Shown: positions 9,032-18,400 of the stretch, piece by piece
How positions within the stretch are numbered: position 1 is the first letter of the stretch
How the letters are laid out: each line of letters opens with the position of its first letter
Source of the DNA: UKL13-2 sp043773745
GTDB taxonomy: Bacteria > Pseudomonadota > Gammaproteobacteria > Burkholderiales > Usitatibacteraceae
Assembly: GCA_043773745.1 (NCBI GenBank)
Contig: JAYVEV010000079.1
Coordinates: 17,480 to 81,479, forward strand
Direction of reading: 5' to 3'
Length of the DNA stretch: 64,000 bases
Position numbers and translations under genes: made by a program
Notes under the pieces: model-generated
What the model saw: only the letters and a program-made list of their open reading frames with translations
Databases searched by the model: none
What the model was told of the DNA's origin: nothing

Positions 9032-10470
9032 CAATTTTTGGGTAGTTGCGCCATCCGGGCCGCTAGCGCAGCTGCTTCGGCGGCGATCACATCAGGCATC
9101 ACGTCCGCCAACGTCACCGGCACGGCTCGATCGTCCAATTCCACTACCACCAAATAACCCTGATCCACCCTGCTTGCGGTAAACGCCTTTGCGAGCGAAA
9201 GCTGGTCGCTATTCTGCAAGGTGCCGTCTGCTTTTGACCACGATTCCATTGCCACCAGGCAACCGGCCGATGGTGTTCCAGGAAAAAAAGCAGCCCCGCG
9301 ATAATAGTCCGAGTCAATGGTTGTGCCATGCAACAGCATGTCATCACGGCCCGCTTGGCCGGCAAGGAAGGCTTCCTTGAATGGCTTATAGCCGCGCCAT
9401 GAGGCGGGCAAGAAGCTTTCGTAACGGGCTTCGGTCCAGGCCTCTGGTACCTGAATAAGCTCGACATGTTCAAACTCGGCCACGGTTGCTTCTATGGGAA
9501 TTTTTGAATGAAGATAGGGTGTGGGGCCGATCCATTTATTGGTCGCGGTGCCAGCACCGACAATGGTGAACAATCCTTGCGGGGTATTGCCATTGGTAAT
9601 AGTCCCCGGCAGGTTGGTCAGCGCCATTGCCAGATGGGGAATATTAAAATAACGGCCATCCGCATGGCGCACGAATTGTCCATCCGGCCCGCGCACCATA
9701 GCCAGCCCGAATTGCTGCCGATCTTTACGCTGGAAACTATAAATCACCGGTAAGGCCGGGCCTAATTTTCGCAACGGGGCAGCAAGCAAATCGACCAGCG
9801 GTGGGCGTTGTGCCAGTTCAGTTATCGTATCTGTCGTTAGCACATGTTCAAGCGCGCTTAGCCGCGGTTCAGCCATCCATTCCGGGAAACGCCTGACCAG
9901 TGTTGCGCGCAAATCCATACGTGATTCGGCGCTGTTATCTACTTTCAACACAGTATAGGCGGCCATCGCAAACTCTCTGGGCGTTTGCAACTGTTCAAGC
10001 AAGCGTTTAAGCGACGCTGCGCTTTCCTGCGCGTAGAGCATGTAGGCTGCTGCTATTACAGCGCGCTGATATTCGATTGACGGTTGCTTGATATCGCGCT
10101 CAAAATCAGCCAGTGCGGCCAGTACAAGACGGCGTCCGGCATCCTGCTCAATATTAAAAAGTGCAACTGCTCCCAGCGCATCAGGCACTTTAATATCAGC
10201 GTTAGCGGCATCAGACAATCTTGAATTGGCCGTTGTCGCAAATTGCGCTAACGCCAAACGAATTTTCTCCAGCGCTTCTTCGCGGGCGGCGGCTTCACCT
10301 GCTGCGGAAGCGATCGGCGCGACGAAATTTTCAACTTTATATGCAGCCAGCTCGGCGGGAGAATGCCGCTTTTCCGGTTTTATGCCCGCACATCCAGCAA
10401 GAAAAATCAGCGCTATCCATACGCAGACCGGTGAAAGAACCGCCTTGGTCTGACGCTTCCTCATCCTCAC
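9031..10470 (-). CDS. L,D-transpeptidase-like (YkuD-type) lipoprotein
   Basis: A 479-residue protein with an n-region rich in Arg/Lys, a hydrophobic core and a good lipobox (LAGC, Cys27), so it is probably an outer-membrane or periplasmic lipoprotein. Residues 30-240 are Ala-rich and helical with no motif I recognise. The C-terminal third carries LLHGTTID (His381) and TPSAGCLV (Ser401-Ala-Gly403-Cys404), which match the catalytic His and S-x-G-C of L,D-transpeptidases, although the spacing and the residue before GC (Ala, not His) are variant. Likely role: peptidoglycan cross-link formation or peptide trimming. The start is GTG at 10470 overlapping the upstream TAG; an ATG at 10464 is an alternative. 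Confidence 0.72.
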   Translation of the reverse strand: MRMRKRQTKAVLSPVCVWIALIFLAGCAGIKPEKRHSPAELAAYKVENFVAPIASAAGEAAAREEALEKIRLALAQFATTANSRLSDAANADIKVPDALGAVALFNIEQDAGRRLVLAALADFERDIKQPSIEYQRAVIAAAYMLYAQESAASLKRLLEQLQTPREFAMAAYTVLKVDNSAESRMDLRATLVRRFPEWMAEPRLSALEHVLTTDTITELAQRPPLVDLLAAPLRKLGPALPVIYSFQRKDRQQFGLAMVRGPDGQFVRHADGRYFNIPHLAMALTNLPGTITNGNTPQGLFTIVGAGTATNKWIGPTPYLHSKIPIEATVAEFEHVELIQVPEAWTEARYESFLPASWRGYKPFKEAFLAGQAGRDDMLLHGTTIDSDYYRGAAFFPGTPSAGCLVAMESWSKADGTLQNSDQLSLAKAFTASRVDQGYLVVVELDDRAVPVTLADVMPDVIAAEAAALAARMAQLPKN

Positions 10471-11972
10471 TAACTCGCCTTCTTCACGAACTCGCGCAGA
10501 TGCTTCGCTTGGGCAACGAGCGATGGCTTGTGGATGTACATCATGTGCCCCGCCTCGTAATAATGCGTTTCGATATTTTTTTGCAGGCTCTTATCTAGTG
10601 CCATGTGATTTGTCACATAGTCGCTGGCAAAATGCGGTGTAGCCAAATCAAAATAGCCGGAACCAACATACACTTTCATGTGAGGATTGGTGCTCATCGC
10701 CTTGCGCAATGGCTCCGCCACATTCAAATGCTGATTACTGGAATTGAAATCCCACGACAAATAAAGTGGTGACAATACTTTATACGGGGTATCGCATTCG
10801 AATTTTAGCTCGCGTCGAACATAGTCGTTCAAGCAGGCGGCATAGGCACCATCAAGATTGCTGTGGGAAGGATCATGCTCAATATTTTCCCCTGCTGCAT
10901 CACGATCAAATCCTTTGAAACGACTATCCAGACGGCCGACAGTGCGATGCTCGTCACGACAGAGTTCTTTGCAGAAGCGATGGATGTTGATACGCAAATC
11001 TGTCTGCTCAATATATGCTGGCGTGAGCCCCGTGTATTGAGCAATTTGTTTAACCAATTGCGTGCGCGCACTGGCGGCCAATTTATCGCCCTGAAATAGC
11101 GCAGCGCTATAGGGTCCCGCCGCAAACGCTTCAACTTCATCAAGGAGCACCCGCAGTCGTTTCGACTGTATCGGTTTATCCAGTTTACGGTGATACCAGG
11201 CTGTTGCTGCAAAAGTAGGTAGAAACAAGACATGTGCCAAATCATGGCCGGGAAAAAAACGGAAAGTACTAAAATCAAGCGCGGTGGAAATCAGCATCAG
11301 CCCATTGACATAAAGCCCACATTTTTCCTGCAAGTGGTTCGCCAACCCTGCCGCACGCGTTGTGCCATATGACTCACCGGCAATAAATTTGGGAGAGGCC
11401 CAGCGCGCATGACGCGAGGTGTAAAGGCGTATGAACTCTCCCACACTCTCCAGATCACGCTGGTAGTTATGAAACTCTTTTACCTTATCGCCATCCAGCA
11501 TGCGGCTGTATCCGGTACCGACCGGATCAATGAATACCAGATCGGTTTCGGGTAGCAGTGAAAAATCGTTGTCCACCAGCTCGTACGGTGGTGCACCGGC
11601 ATAACCATCGTCATCGAGTTTGACGCGCTTCGGCCCTAGCAAACCTAGATGCAACCACACGCTTGATGATCCCGGGCCGCCGTTAAATGAAAACGTCAGC
11701 GGGCGTTTGGCGGGATTTTTAACATGGTCTTTTGTATAAGCCGTAAAGAAAATTGTGGCGCGGGCTTTTTCTGCTTCGCGCAGGCCTTCTTTTTCGCTGT
11801 CTTCCTTCAGCACGATGGTGCCGCAGGTCACTGCGTATGCAATATTTACCCCATTGATGCGCGCTTTGTGACGCGTGGTTACAAGGTTGTCGACGGGCAC
11901 CGGCTTGGCCACAACATCTTTGTTTTCGGTGGCAGGTTGAACTTGCTCTTTATTGTGCGAAGCGTTGGACAT
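10470..11972 (-). CDS. Serine carboxypeptidase, peptidase family S10
   Basis: A 500-residue serine peptidase that removes C-terminal residues from peptides. The fold is unmistakable: FSFNGGPGSSSVWLHLG (oxyanion region, NGGPGSSS at 97-104), FIDPVGTGYS, the nucleophile in GESYG (Ser201), Asp442 in GSGYFDLATP and His476 in YEAGHMMY. The N-terminus is hydrophilic (about 30 residues rich in Lys, Glu, Asn and Pro) and shows no signal peptide, so the enzyme is probably cytoplasmic, which is unusual for S10. It is first in an operon with two wall-active proteins and a symporter and could digest peptides that the symporter or other importers bring in (inference). Confidence 0.9.
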   Translation of the reverse strand: MSNASHNKEQVQPATENKDVVAKPVPVDNLVTTRHKARINGVNIAYAVTCGTIVLKEDSEKEGLREAEKARATIFFTAYTKDHVKNPAKRPLTFSFNGGPGSSSVWLHLGLLGPKRVKLDDDGYAGAPPYELVDNDFSLLPETDLVFIDPVGTGYSRMLDGDKVKEFHNYQRDLESVGEFIRLYTSRHARWASPKFIAGESYGTTRAAGLANHLQEKCGLYVNGLMLISTALDFSTFRFFPGHDLAHVLFLPTFAATAWYHRKLDKPIQSKRLRVLLDEVEAFAAGPYSAALFQGDKLAASARTQLVKQIAQYTGLTPAYIEQTDLRINIHRFCKELCRDEHRTVGRLDSRFKGFDRDAAGENIEHDPSHSNLDGAYAACLNDYVRRELKFECDTPYKVLSPLYLSWDFNSSNQHLNVAEPLRKAMSTNPHMKVYVGSGYFDLATPHFASDYVTNHMALDKSLQKNIETHYYEAGHMMYIHKPSLVAQAKHLREFVKKAS

Positions 11973-12063
11973 GGCGGCTCAAAGGTCAGATTTAATAATG
12001 GTTAATGTCAGATAAAAAATATTATGGCGCAATCGGGCACAGCATCATTTTATTGAATTTTCT

Positions 12064-12960
12064 TCACCTATTTAATGACAGCGCTGACAGGTGTCGCCGG
12101 CTTTCAAAGCGACGTTCTTGCCCGGTGATGGGGTCAATAAAAGAAATTGATTCGGCCAATAATTGTAGCGGCTTGGTGTAATCCCGATCGTCGTATTCAA
12201 CATGCACAGGATAGATTTGATCGTTCAATATTGGCAGGCCTAATGACGCCATATGAATGCGCAACTGGTGTTTCTTTCCCGTCACCGGAAACAACCGATA
12301 TCGAGCCAGTCTACCTTGCACCTCCAGCAACTCAATTCGCGTTTCGGAATTTGTTGTGCCCGGCACTTCACACATCTGCATGAAATGATCGCCGTCCACC
12401 ATGCGGCTTTTGTGCGTGATGGGGAAACTGATGTCTGCTCGATATGGCGCAATCGCCTGGTATTGTTTTGCAACGGCTTTTTGCCGGAAGAGCTGCGCAT
12501 ATTGATTGCGCGATTGGGGCTGGACTGTGAATAGCACCACCCCGGCTGTTTCGCGATCTAGCCGGTGCATGGGCGCCAGTGTATCAATGCCAAGTTTGCG
12601 CTTCAAACGCACCAGCACCGTCTCCTGCACATAGCGGCCTGCAGGTGACATGGGTAAAAAGTGCGGCTTATCGACTGCGACAATATGCTCATCCTGAAAC
12701 AACACTACTTCATCGAATGGGATGCGGGGCTCGTCTTCAATATTGCGATAGTAGTAGAGCTTGAGATGTGCTTCATAAGCGCGCTCTGGCAACACATTGC
12801 AACCGATGCTATCAATGACTTCACCTCGGTGCATTCTGGCGATAATTTCGCTGCGCTCAATATGTTGAAAACGTTCTGCCAAAAAATCCAGCAAGGTGGG
12901 CCAGCTGCCAGCTGGCAGGGAAATGCAGCTGGGCCCTACGCCATTTTTAGTGGGCAACAT
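12064..12960 (-). CDS. RluA-family RNA pseudouridine synthase
   Basis: A 298-residue enzyme that isomerises specific uridines in tRNA and/or 23S rRNA. The catalytic motif is HRLDRETAGVVLF with Asp135; EHIVAVDKPHFLP is the family's 'ivvnKP' motif, and GKKHQLRIHMASLGLPILND is the closing signature. The N-terminal part is longer than in RluE-type enzymes and has no full S4 motif, closest to the dual-specificity tRNA-U32 / 23S-U746 (RluA-like) group; that assignment is tentative. The next gene upstream on the same strand, trhO, also modifies tRNA, and the gap is 35 bases, so they are probably co-transcribed. Confidence 0.88.
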   Translation of the reverse strand: MLPTKNGVGPSCISLPAGSWPTLLDFLAERFQHIERSEIIARMHRGEVIDSIGCNVLPERAYEAHLKLYYYRNIEDEPRIPFDEVVLFQDEHIVAVDKPHFLPMSPAGRYVQETVLVRLKRKLGIDTLAPMHRLDRETAGVVLFTVQPQSRNQYAQLFRQKAVAKQYQAIAPYRADISFPITHKSRMVDGDHFMQMCEVPGTTNSETRIELLEVQGRLARYRLFPVTGKKHQLRIHMASLGLPILNDQIYPVHVEYDDRDYTKPLQLLAESISFIDPITGQERRFESRRHLSALSLNR

Positions 12961-12995
12961 TTAGGGGCGGAATATGTTGATTACGATTGATCATG

Positions 12996-13856
12996 TCAGC
13001 TTGAGCCATCAAGTTCTTTTGCCCGCTTTAAGCGCCATTCACCGTCTGGCTCACCACCATAAACATCTTCGAGCGTAGTATCGGTTTCCTGCAGTTTGGT
13101 ATCCAGCGCGATCCGGTTATCGAAAACAAAACATTCGCCTTCCCAATCTTTTTCGGCATCGGGTATTTCTTTGAAAAAATTGAGTATGCCGCCTTCAAGC
13201 TGGTAAACCTCCATATTGAGGTCACGCATCCACGCGCTGGTTTTTTCGCAGCGAATACCACCCGTGCAATACATCGCAACCCGTTTGCCTTCGGCTTTCC
13301 ATTCGGGCAAATGGGCTTCAACATATTTGGGAAAATCACGGAAATTAGTAACCTGCGGATCAAGCGCATTTTTGAACCGGCCCAGCCTAAACTCGAAACT
13401 ATTTCGATTATCCAGCAGCACCACATCATCTTCCTGAATAAGCTTGCGCCATTCTTCAGGGCTGACATTGATACCGGTTTGTCGCGCATCAACACCCGTA
13501 ATGCCGAGTGGCACAATTTCCGGCTTTCGATAAACCTTCATGCGGCCAAATGGTGCAGTTTTGCATGCGCTGCGTTTGAACGGCATGGCATTGAAACTAG
13601 GGTGCGCCAGCAGCGCAGCCTGAAATGCGTCCAGCTGCTGTTCGCTACCGGCGACCATGCCATTGATGCCCTCATGCGCCACCAAGATACTGCCCAGCAA
13701 GTCAGCTGTCAGACCGCGCAAATAGGTGATCACCTCGTCAGGATCATCCAGCGGGACGAATTTATAAAATGCGGTGTGATGAATCGTGTGCGGAGTGGGT
13801 GGCGTGGGTGGCGTAATGTGTTGCAAGGCGATCTCGGTACAGTTTTTTGATGCCAT
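12996..13856 (-). CDS. trhO: tRNA uridine(34) hydroxylase TrhO (rhodanese-domain, YceA family)
   Basis: A 286-residue cytoplasmic protein that forms 5-hydroxyuridine at the wobble position of tRNA with molecular oxygen. Residues about 28-115 form the N-terminal acylphosphatase-like domain (YKFVPLDDPDE, LVAHEGINGMVAG), followed by a rhodanese domain with VVLLDNRNSFEFRLGRF and the active loop MYCTGGIRCEKTS (Cys197, second Cys203). LEGGILNFFKEIP completes the family pattern. The first 25 residues include a short Pro-Thr repeat (PPTPPTPHT) not usual for the family. It is upstream of a pseudouridine synthase on the same strand. Confidence 0.93.
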   Translation of the reverse strand: MASKNCTEIALQHITPPTPPTPHTIHHTAFYKFVPLDDPDEVITYLRGLTADLLGSILVAHEGINGMVAGSEQQLDAFQAALLAHPSFNAMPFKRSACKTAPFGRMKVYRKPEIVPLGITGVDARQTGINVSPEEWRKLIQEDDVVLLDNRNSFEFRLGRFKNALDPQVTNFRDFPKYVEAHLPEWKAEGKRVAMYCTGGIRCEKTSAWMRDLNMEVYQLEGGILNFFKEIPDAEKDWEGECFVFDNRIALDTKLQETDTTLEDVYGGEPDGEWRLKRAKELDGSS

Positions 13857-13996
13857 ATTTTCTCACGAAGCACCGTGCATAGGCGATGTATGGCCAAATA
13901 ATTTAAATTAAAACCCTTTACTGGCGGGGCTTAACAGGCACAAATGCCTCAAGATAGCCGTAAAATAAGGACTTTAAAATTAAATCTGACCCTGCT

Positions 13997-14030
13997 AAAA
14001 AAGACGCCCCATACCGAAGCGCCTTTTTTT
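13997..14030 (-). terminator. Rho-independent terminator after the amidohydrolase operon
   Basis: Read on the minus strand, an A-run and GGCGC pair with GCGTC and a run of six T across a loop of about eleven bases, starting 20 bases past the stop codon at 14051. The A-run and T-run on both sides would let it act in both directions, so it may also shield trhO. The remaining 140 bases up to trhO hold no open frame. Confidence 0.6.
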
Positions 14031-14050
14031 GAGCTGCCGCTGCGAGCGAT

Positions 14051-15445
14051 TTATTTTTTCACTGCGTCCAGCTGCCTGTACTTTTGCTCGTATTTGTCGT
14101 TCAACTTTGTTTGACGATCAGTTAATTCAATTTCCCTGCCTTGAATAAAGATACGTTCGACCTTGGTACGAATATCTAACGGATCGCCATTGGTCACGAA
14201 AAAACTGGCGAGCTTGCCAGCTGCCAATGAACCGAGGCGATCTGCCACACCCAGAATCTGCGCGGGGTATAAAGTAATGGCCTTCAGCGCTTCATCACGT
14301 GGCAGACCGTGTGCTGCTGCAGTGGCGGCCTCAAAAGGCAAATTACGTTCAGTCGCGGCATCAAATTCGCTCCCTGATCGCGCAATGCAAAAGCGCACTC
14401 CCGCTTCAAAAAGCTGGGCGGCAAGACGAAACGGCGCGTCGGTGTTATCGCCGCGACGCATGGGCAGCCGGTAAACACCGCCAATAATAACGGGCACTTG
14501 TCGTTCTTTGAGCAAGGCTGCAATACGCCATGCATCCATGCCGCCGACAATAATTAACTTGAATCCGAATCGATTCGCCAGACCCAGTGCATAGCGGATT
14601 TGCGGCAGTTCGTTTGCTTGTATGAACACGGGCCGCTTGCCCGCCACCACCGGCAACATCGCTTCCCAGCGACTATCCAGTGGCGTGGTGGCTTCATTTG
14701 CCCGCGCTTTGGCATAAGCGTTTGCGGCTTCAAAGCCGTCTTCTAATACCTTCAAACGCTGACTGGTTATGCGCTGCATATCATCAAGACGGGCTTGGGG
14801 TAAATTAGGAAACAGTGCGGCGTTAAGACGCATGGTCGGCAATGCGACATGCAGTCCAACCTCAGGAATCAAACCCATTTCCTCCCAAGTCCACCCATCA
14901 AGCTGCAACAAAGCCGAGGTGCCCGCAATCAGTCCGGTTGCACTGCCGCGCGGCACCGAGAGTGCCGCCAACACACCATTAGCGCGGGCAACCGGGATCA
15001 GCTCACTATCGGGATTCACTGCCACCAGCGCGCGCGAATTTGGATTGATTGCACCCGTCTCAGTTGAATCAATGGTTCCACGCACCGATTCCACTTCAAC
15101 CAAGCCGAGCGTCGTGTTGGCGCCGATTAAACCCGGATAGACATGCTTGCCGGGCATCGCAATAATTTGTGCGCCGGATGGTGTTGCTACCTCTGTCGCG
15201 CTGCCGATCGCCACGATGCGGCCCTGATCAATCAGCATGTGGCCGTTGGCGATCACCGGCCCGCTGACAGTGTGCAGGGTGGCGCCCGTGATGACTATGG
15301 CCTGGCGTTGCGGCGGTGGCGGGATGTTGGGTGTCGCGCCCGCATTCGGACTAGCCAAGCCTGAAATGGCAACAACAAGCACGAGAGCAAGCAAGGATAT
15401 TTTTTTCATTTTAAAAATCGAGCCCCAAAAATAATTTGATTTCAT
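14051..15445 (-). CDS. Exported amidohydrolase-family protein without the HxH metal motif
   Basis: A 464-residue protein of the imidazolonepropionase-like amidohydrolase superfamily. The start is set at ATG 15445: GGAGG stands seven bases upstream and the codon overlaps the TGA of the preceding gene (ATGA). An ATG at 15409 would give a more compact signal peptide (MKKISLLALVLVVAISGLA). The composite beta-sandwich is present (ITGATLHTVSGPVIANGHML, GRIVAIG), and the C-terminus has the usual GSLAAGKLASFFVTNGDPL. Where active enzymes have PGxIDxHxH, this one reads VYPGLIGANTTLGL (102-115), so the first two metal ligands are missing. It may be catalytically dead or bind metal differently, perhaps as a partner of the larger upstream protein. 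Confidence 0.82.
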   Translation of the reverse strand: MKSNYFWGSIFKMKKISLLALVLVVAISGLASPNAGATPNIPPPPQRQAIVITGATLHTVSGPVIANGHMLIDQGRIVAIGSATEVATPSGAQIIAMPGKHVYPGLIGANTTLGLVEVESVRGTIDSTETGAINPNSRALVAVNPDSELIPVARANGVLAALSVPRGSATGLIAGTSALLQLDGWTWEEMGLIPEVGLHVALPTMRLNAALFPNLPQARLDDMQRITSQRLKVLEDGFEAANAYAKARANEATTPLDSRWEAMLPVVAGKRPVFIQANELPQIRYALGLANRFGFKLIIVGGMDAWRIAALLKERQVPVIIGGVYRLPMRRGDNTDAPFRLAAQLFEAGVRFCIARSGSEFDAATERNLPFEAATAAAHGLPRDEALKAITLYPAQILGVADRLGSLAAGKLASFFVTNGDPLDIRTKVERIFIQGREIELTDRQTKLNDKYEQKYRQLDAVKK

Positions 15446-18400
15446 CGCCCGTCCTCCGTGCATTCATGCCACTGTCCGCCGCTCCAATAGCCATCGCGGT
15501 AATGACTTGATTGATGCAGCCAGTTTTGGAAGGCGAGATATTCCATTAACTCGGATACTGATGACGGTGTGGGCGAAGCGGACGAGGGTATTGCGATACC
15601 CTCACCGTTGCCGGGTCTTGACATATTCATGCGCGCTTGACGAATCGGCAACGCTTTTGCGACCAAACGCTGACGCTCTCTATTGGCGCTTTCGCGCAAG
15701 CCAGTATCGGTACCGAGATCAAAGTAACGTTGCCCGTCAATCCAGGTTTCTTCTGCGCGCGCTTGGGTAGATAATGGATTGTCATTCCAGATAACGAAAT
15801 CAGCATCCTTGCCGACTTCGAGTGAGCCTACCCGGTGATCAATACGCAATTGTTTAGCGGCGTTGATGGTGACAAACTTGAGTGCATCCGCTTCCGCCAG
15901 CCCACCGTATTTGACCGCCTTGGCGGCTTCAGTATTGAGACGGCGAGCCAACTCATCGCTATCAGAATTAAAGGTCATCAACACGCCTGCCTTGTGCATG
16001 ATGGCGCCATTGCTTGGGATAGCGTCGAGCGCTTCCATTTTGTAACCCCACCAATCGGAGAATGTCGAGCCCCCTGCCCCGATACTGGCGATGGCATCGG
16101 CCACTTTATATCCCTCCAGCACGTGCTGGAATGTGGCGACGGTGAAACCAAACTCTTTCGCCAATTTTACAAACATTAAAATTTCATCCGCCCGATAGGA
16201 GTGAATATGAATCACGCGTTTTTTATCGAGAATTTCAACCAAGGTATCGAGCTGCAAATCACGGCGCGGCTCGGACATCTTTGAGCCTGATTTTGCCGCG
16301 GTGCGCCAAGTTGCCCAACGCTGTTGATATTGCCGAGCAGCCTGAAAGCCATCGCGCATGATTTGCTCAACGCCCATTCTGGTTTGTGGATAACGTGCGT
16401 TGGTACGATCGGTGATTGCCCAGTTGGACTGCTTCACATTTTCGCCCAGCGCGAATTTGATGCCCGGCATCGCGTCGGCAAATTTCAAGCCTTCCGCGTC
16501 GCTCCCCCAACGCATCTTAATGACCTGATTTTGTCCGCCAATGGCGTTAGCTGAACCATGTAATACGTTCGCGGCCGTTACACCACCGGCAAGCTCGCGG
16601 TAAATATTTATATCGGTCGCATCAATTACGTCACCAATGCGAACCTCTGCTGTAATCGAACTGGTGCTTTCGTTCACGCCGCCTGAAATGCCAGTATGTG
16701 AATGCGCATCAATAATGCCCGGTGTTACATGCTTACCTGCTGCATCAATTACCACGGCGCCAGTCGGTACAACCAACGATTTTCCAATTGCTGCAATACG
16801 ACCATCACGCACCAGCATATCGGCTTGCGCTAGCTGTCCTGCGGAAGCGCTGGTCCAGATTGTTGCATTACGAATGAGCAATTGTGCAGGGCGTTTGGCC
16901 AGCTCCACGCTATAAGCGCCCGCCGGATAACTATTGGTTAAGGCTGGTGGCAACACTTCTTTTTTAGGTCCTGTCTCAGCCGAACCAACTGGCTCAACAA
17001 ATGCAGCTACCCGCTGTGCCGACCAGGGTGTCTGTTTGCCACTCGCGTTTTGGATACTGCCACGTAAGGTCTCGGTACCAAAATCAGCGATGATGGTTTG
17101 TGACGGACGCAACGAGGAAGCAGTTTTGTCGGAATTGGGGGTGACCTCTGTTTTTTTACAAGGCAGTGTGATCACGGCTTGAAGGCCGCGCACATTCAAA
17201 TCGCACACAGCTCCCTCCAGCTTTAATTGCGGCTTTAATCTGGTGCCGCCAATATCCCACTGGCTTGTGGTATCGCCATCAGTGACGGCCCAAAGACCCC
17301 GCAAATCGGCGCGGTCTTGCGCGGGCATTGGATAGGCGCGACCTTCTACAAAGGCGGTTTCAATTTCCGCATTGTCATTTTCAAATAAATTTCCGTTGGC
17401 AATAATCAGATTCGCCAACTTGCCCACTTCCAGCGTGCCCAGTTGCTGTGAAGCGCCAATCAGCTTTGCGGGTACTGTCGTTAAGCCGGCGAGCGCCTGA
17501 TCAGCAGGCAGGCCCCGGCGTATTGTCTGACGTAAATTAGCCCAAAACTCTTTACCAGGATCACGCAGCCCCTGCGCTGTAATCGCGAACTCAATACCAG
17601 CCTGATTCAGGTAGCTGAGGTTGGACGGTGCTTGCTCCCAGTGCTGTAATGTTTCGAGCGGCACATCAATGGCGCTATCCGGGTTTTCAATTTCAGGGGG
17701 CGCAGGGAAATTGATGGGGACAATCATGGGCATGGAAAGCGATTTCAGTTGTGCGGCGCGCCGGTATTCAAAACCATTCCCCAGCCCAATCACACGAAGC
17801 GAGAATTCATCGCGGATTTTCGCGGTACGTAAATAGTCCTGCTCAGTGTTTGCCTGATAGATGATGGCCTGACGGCCCGCTAACGGTGCGGCCAGCGCTT
17901 CAAGCGATGCGTTTTGCTGTGGACGCTCAAAGGTTGAGTTAGTTTTGGTAGTCTCATGCGCATTGCGATACCAACGGGCGTCGTAAAACGTTTGCCGGAT
18001 AAGCGCGATGGAGCCCATTAGCGAGCCGGGATAGACTGAATCAGGAGAGCGCTCAAACTCCATACCAATGTGCTGCGCGGCACGCGGCATCAGCACTTGC
18101 AATTTTGCATCTTGCCCGTCTGCCATATTCAGGAGCGCACTTTGCCCGCGAAATATACCGACAGCCGGCGCGGCCAGTACGCTGGTAAAACCCAGCTCGC
18201 GAGCTGCCTTAATTTCATCGGGCTTCAATTCGAGCTGCTGTGCAACATCAATCTCGGCGCGAATGAACCGGTTGCGTGACGCCAATGCCCTAGCAGCCAA
18301 TTGTTTTGATTCAACCGGCGTGTTGGCAGCAGGGCCGGCTCCTCTGGCCCATGGTGCCGCGGCTGAAATTGGCGGGCGCAGCGCGGGCGGCAAGCCAACC

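Noticed and set aside
13028..13516. 162-residue minus-strand open frame
   Set aside because: It is an out-of-frame reading of trhO; the trhO frame carries the rhodanese active site.
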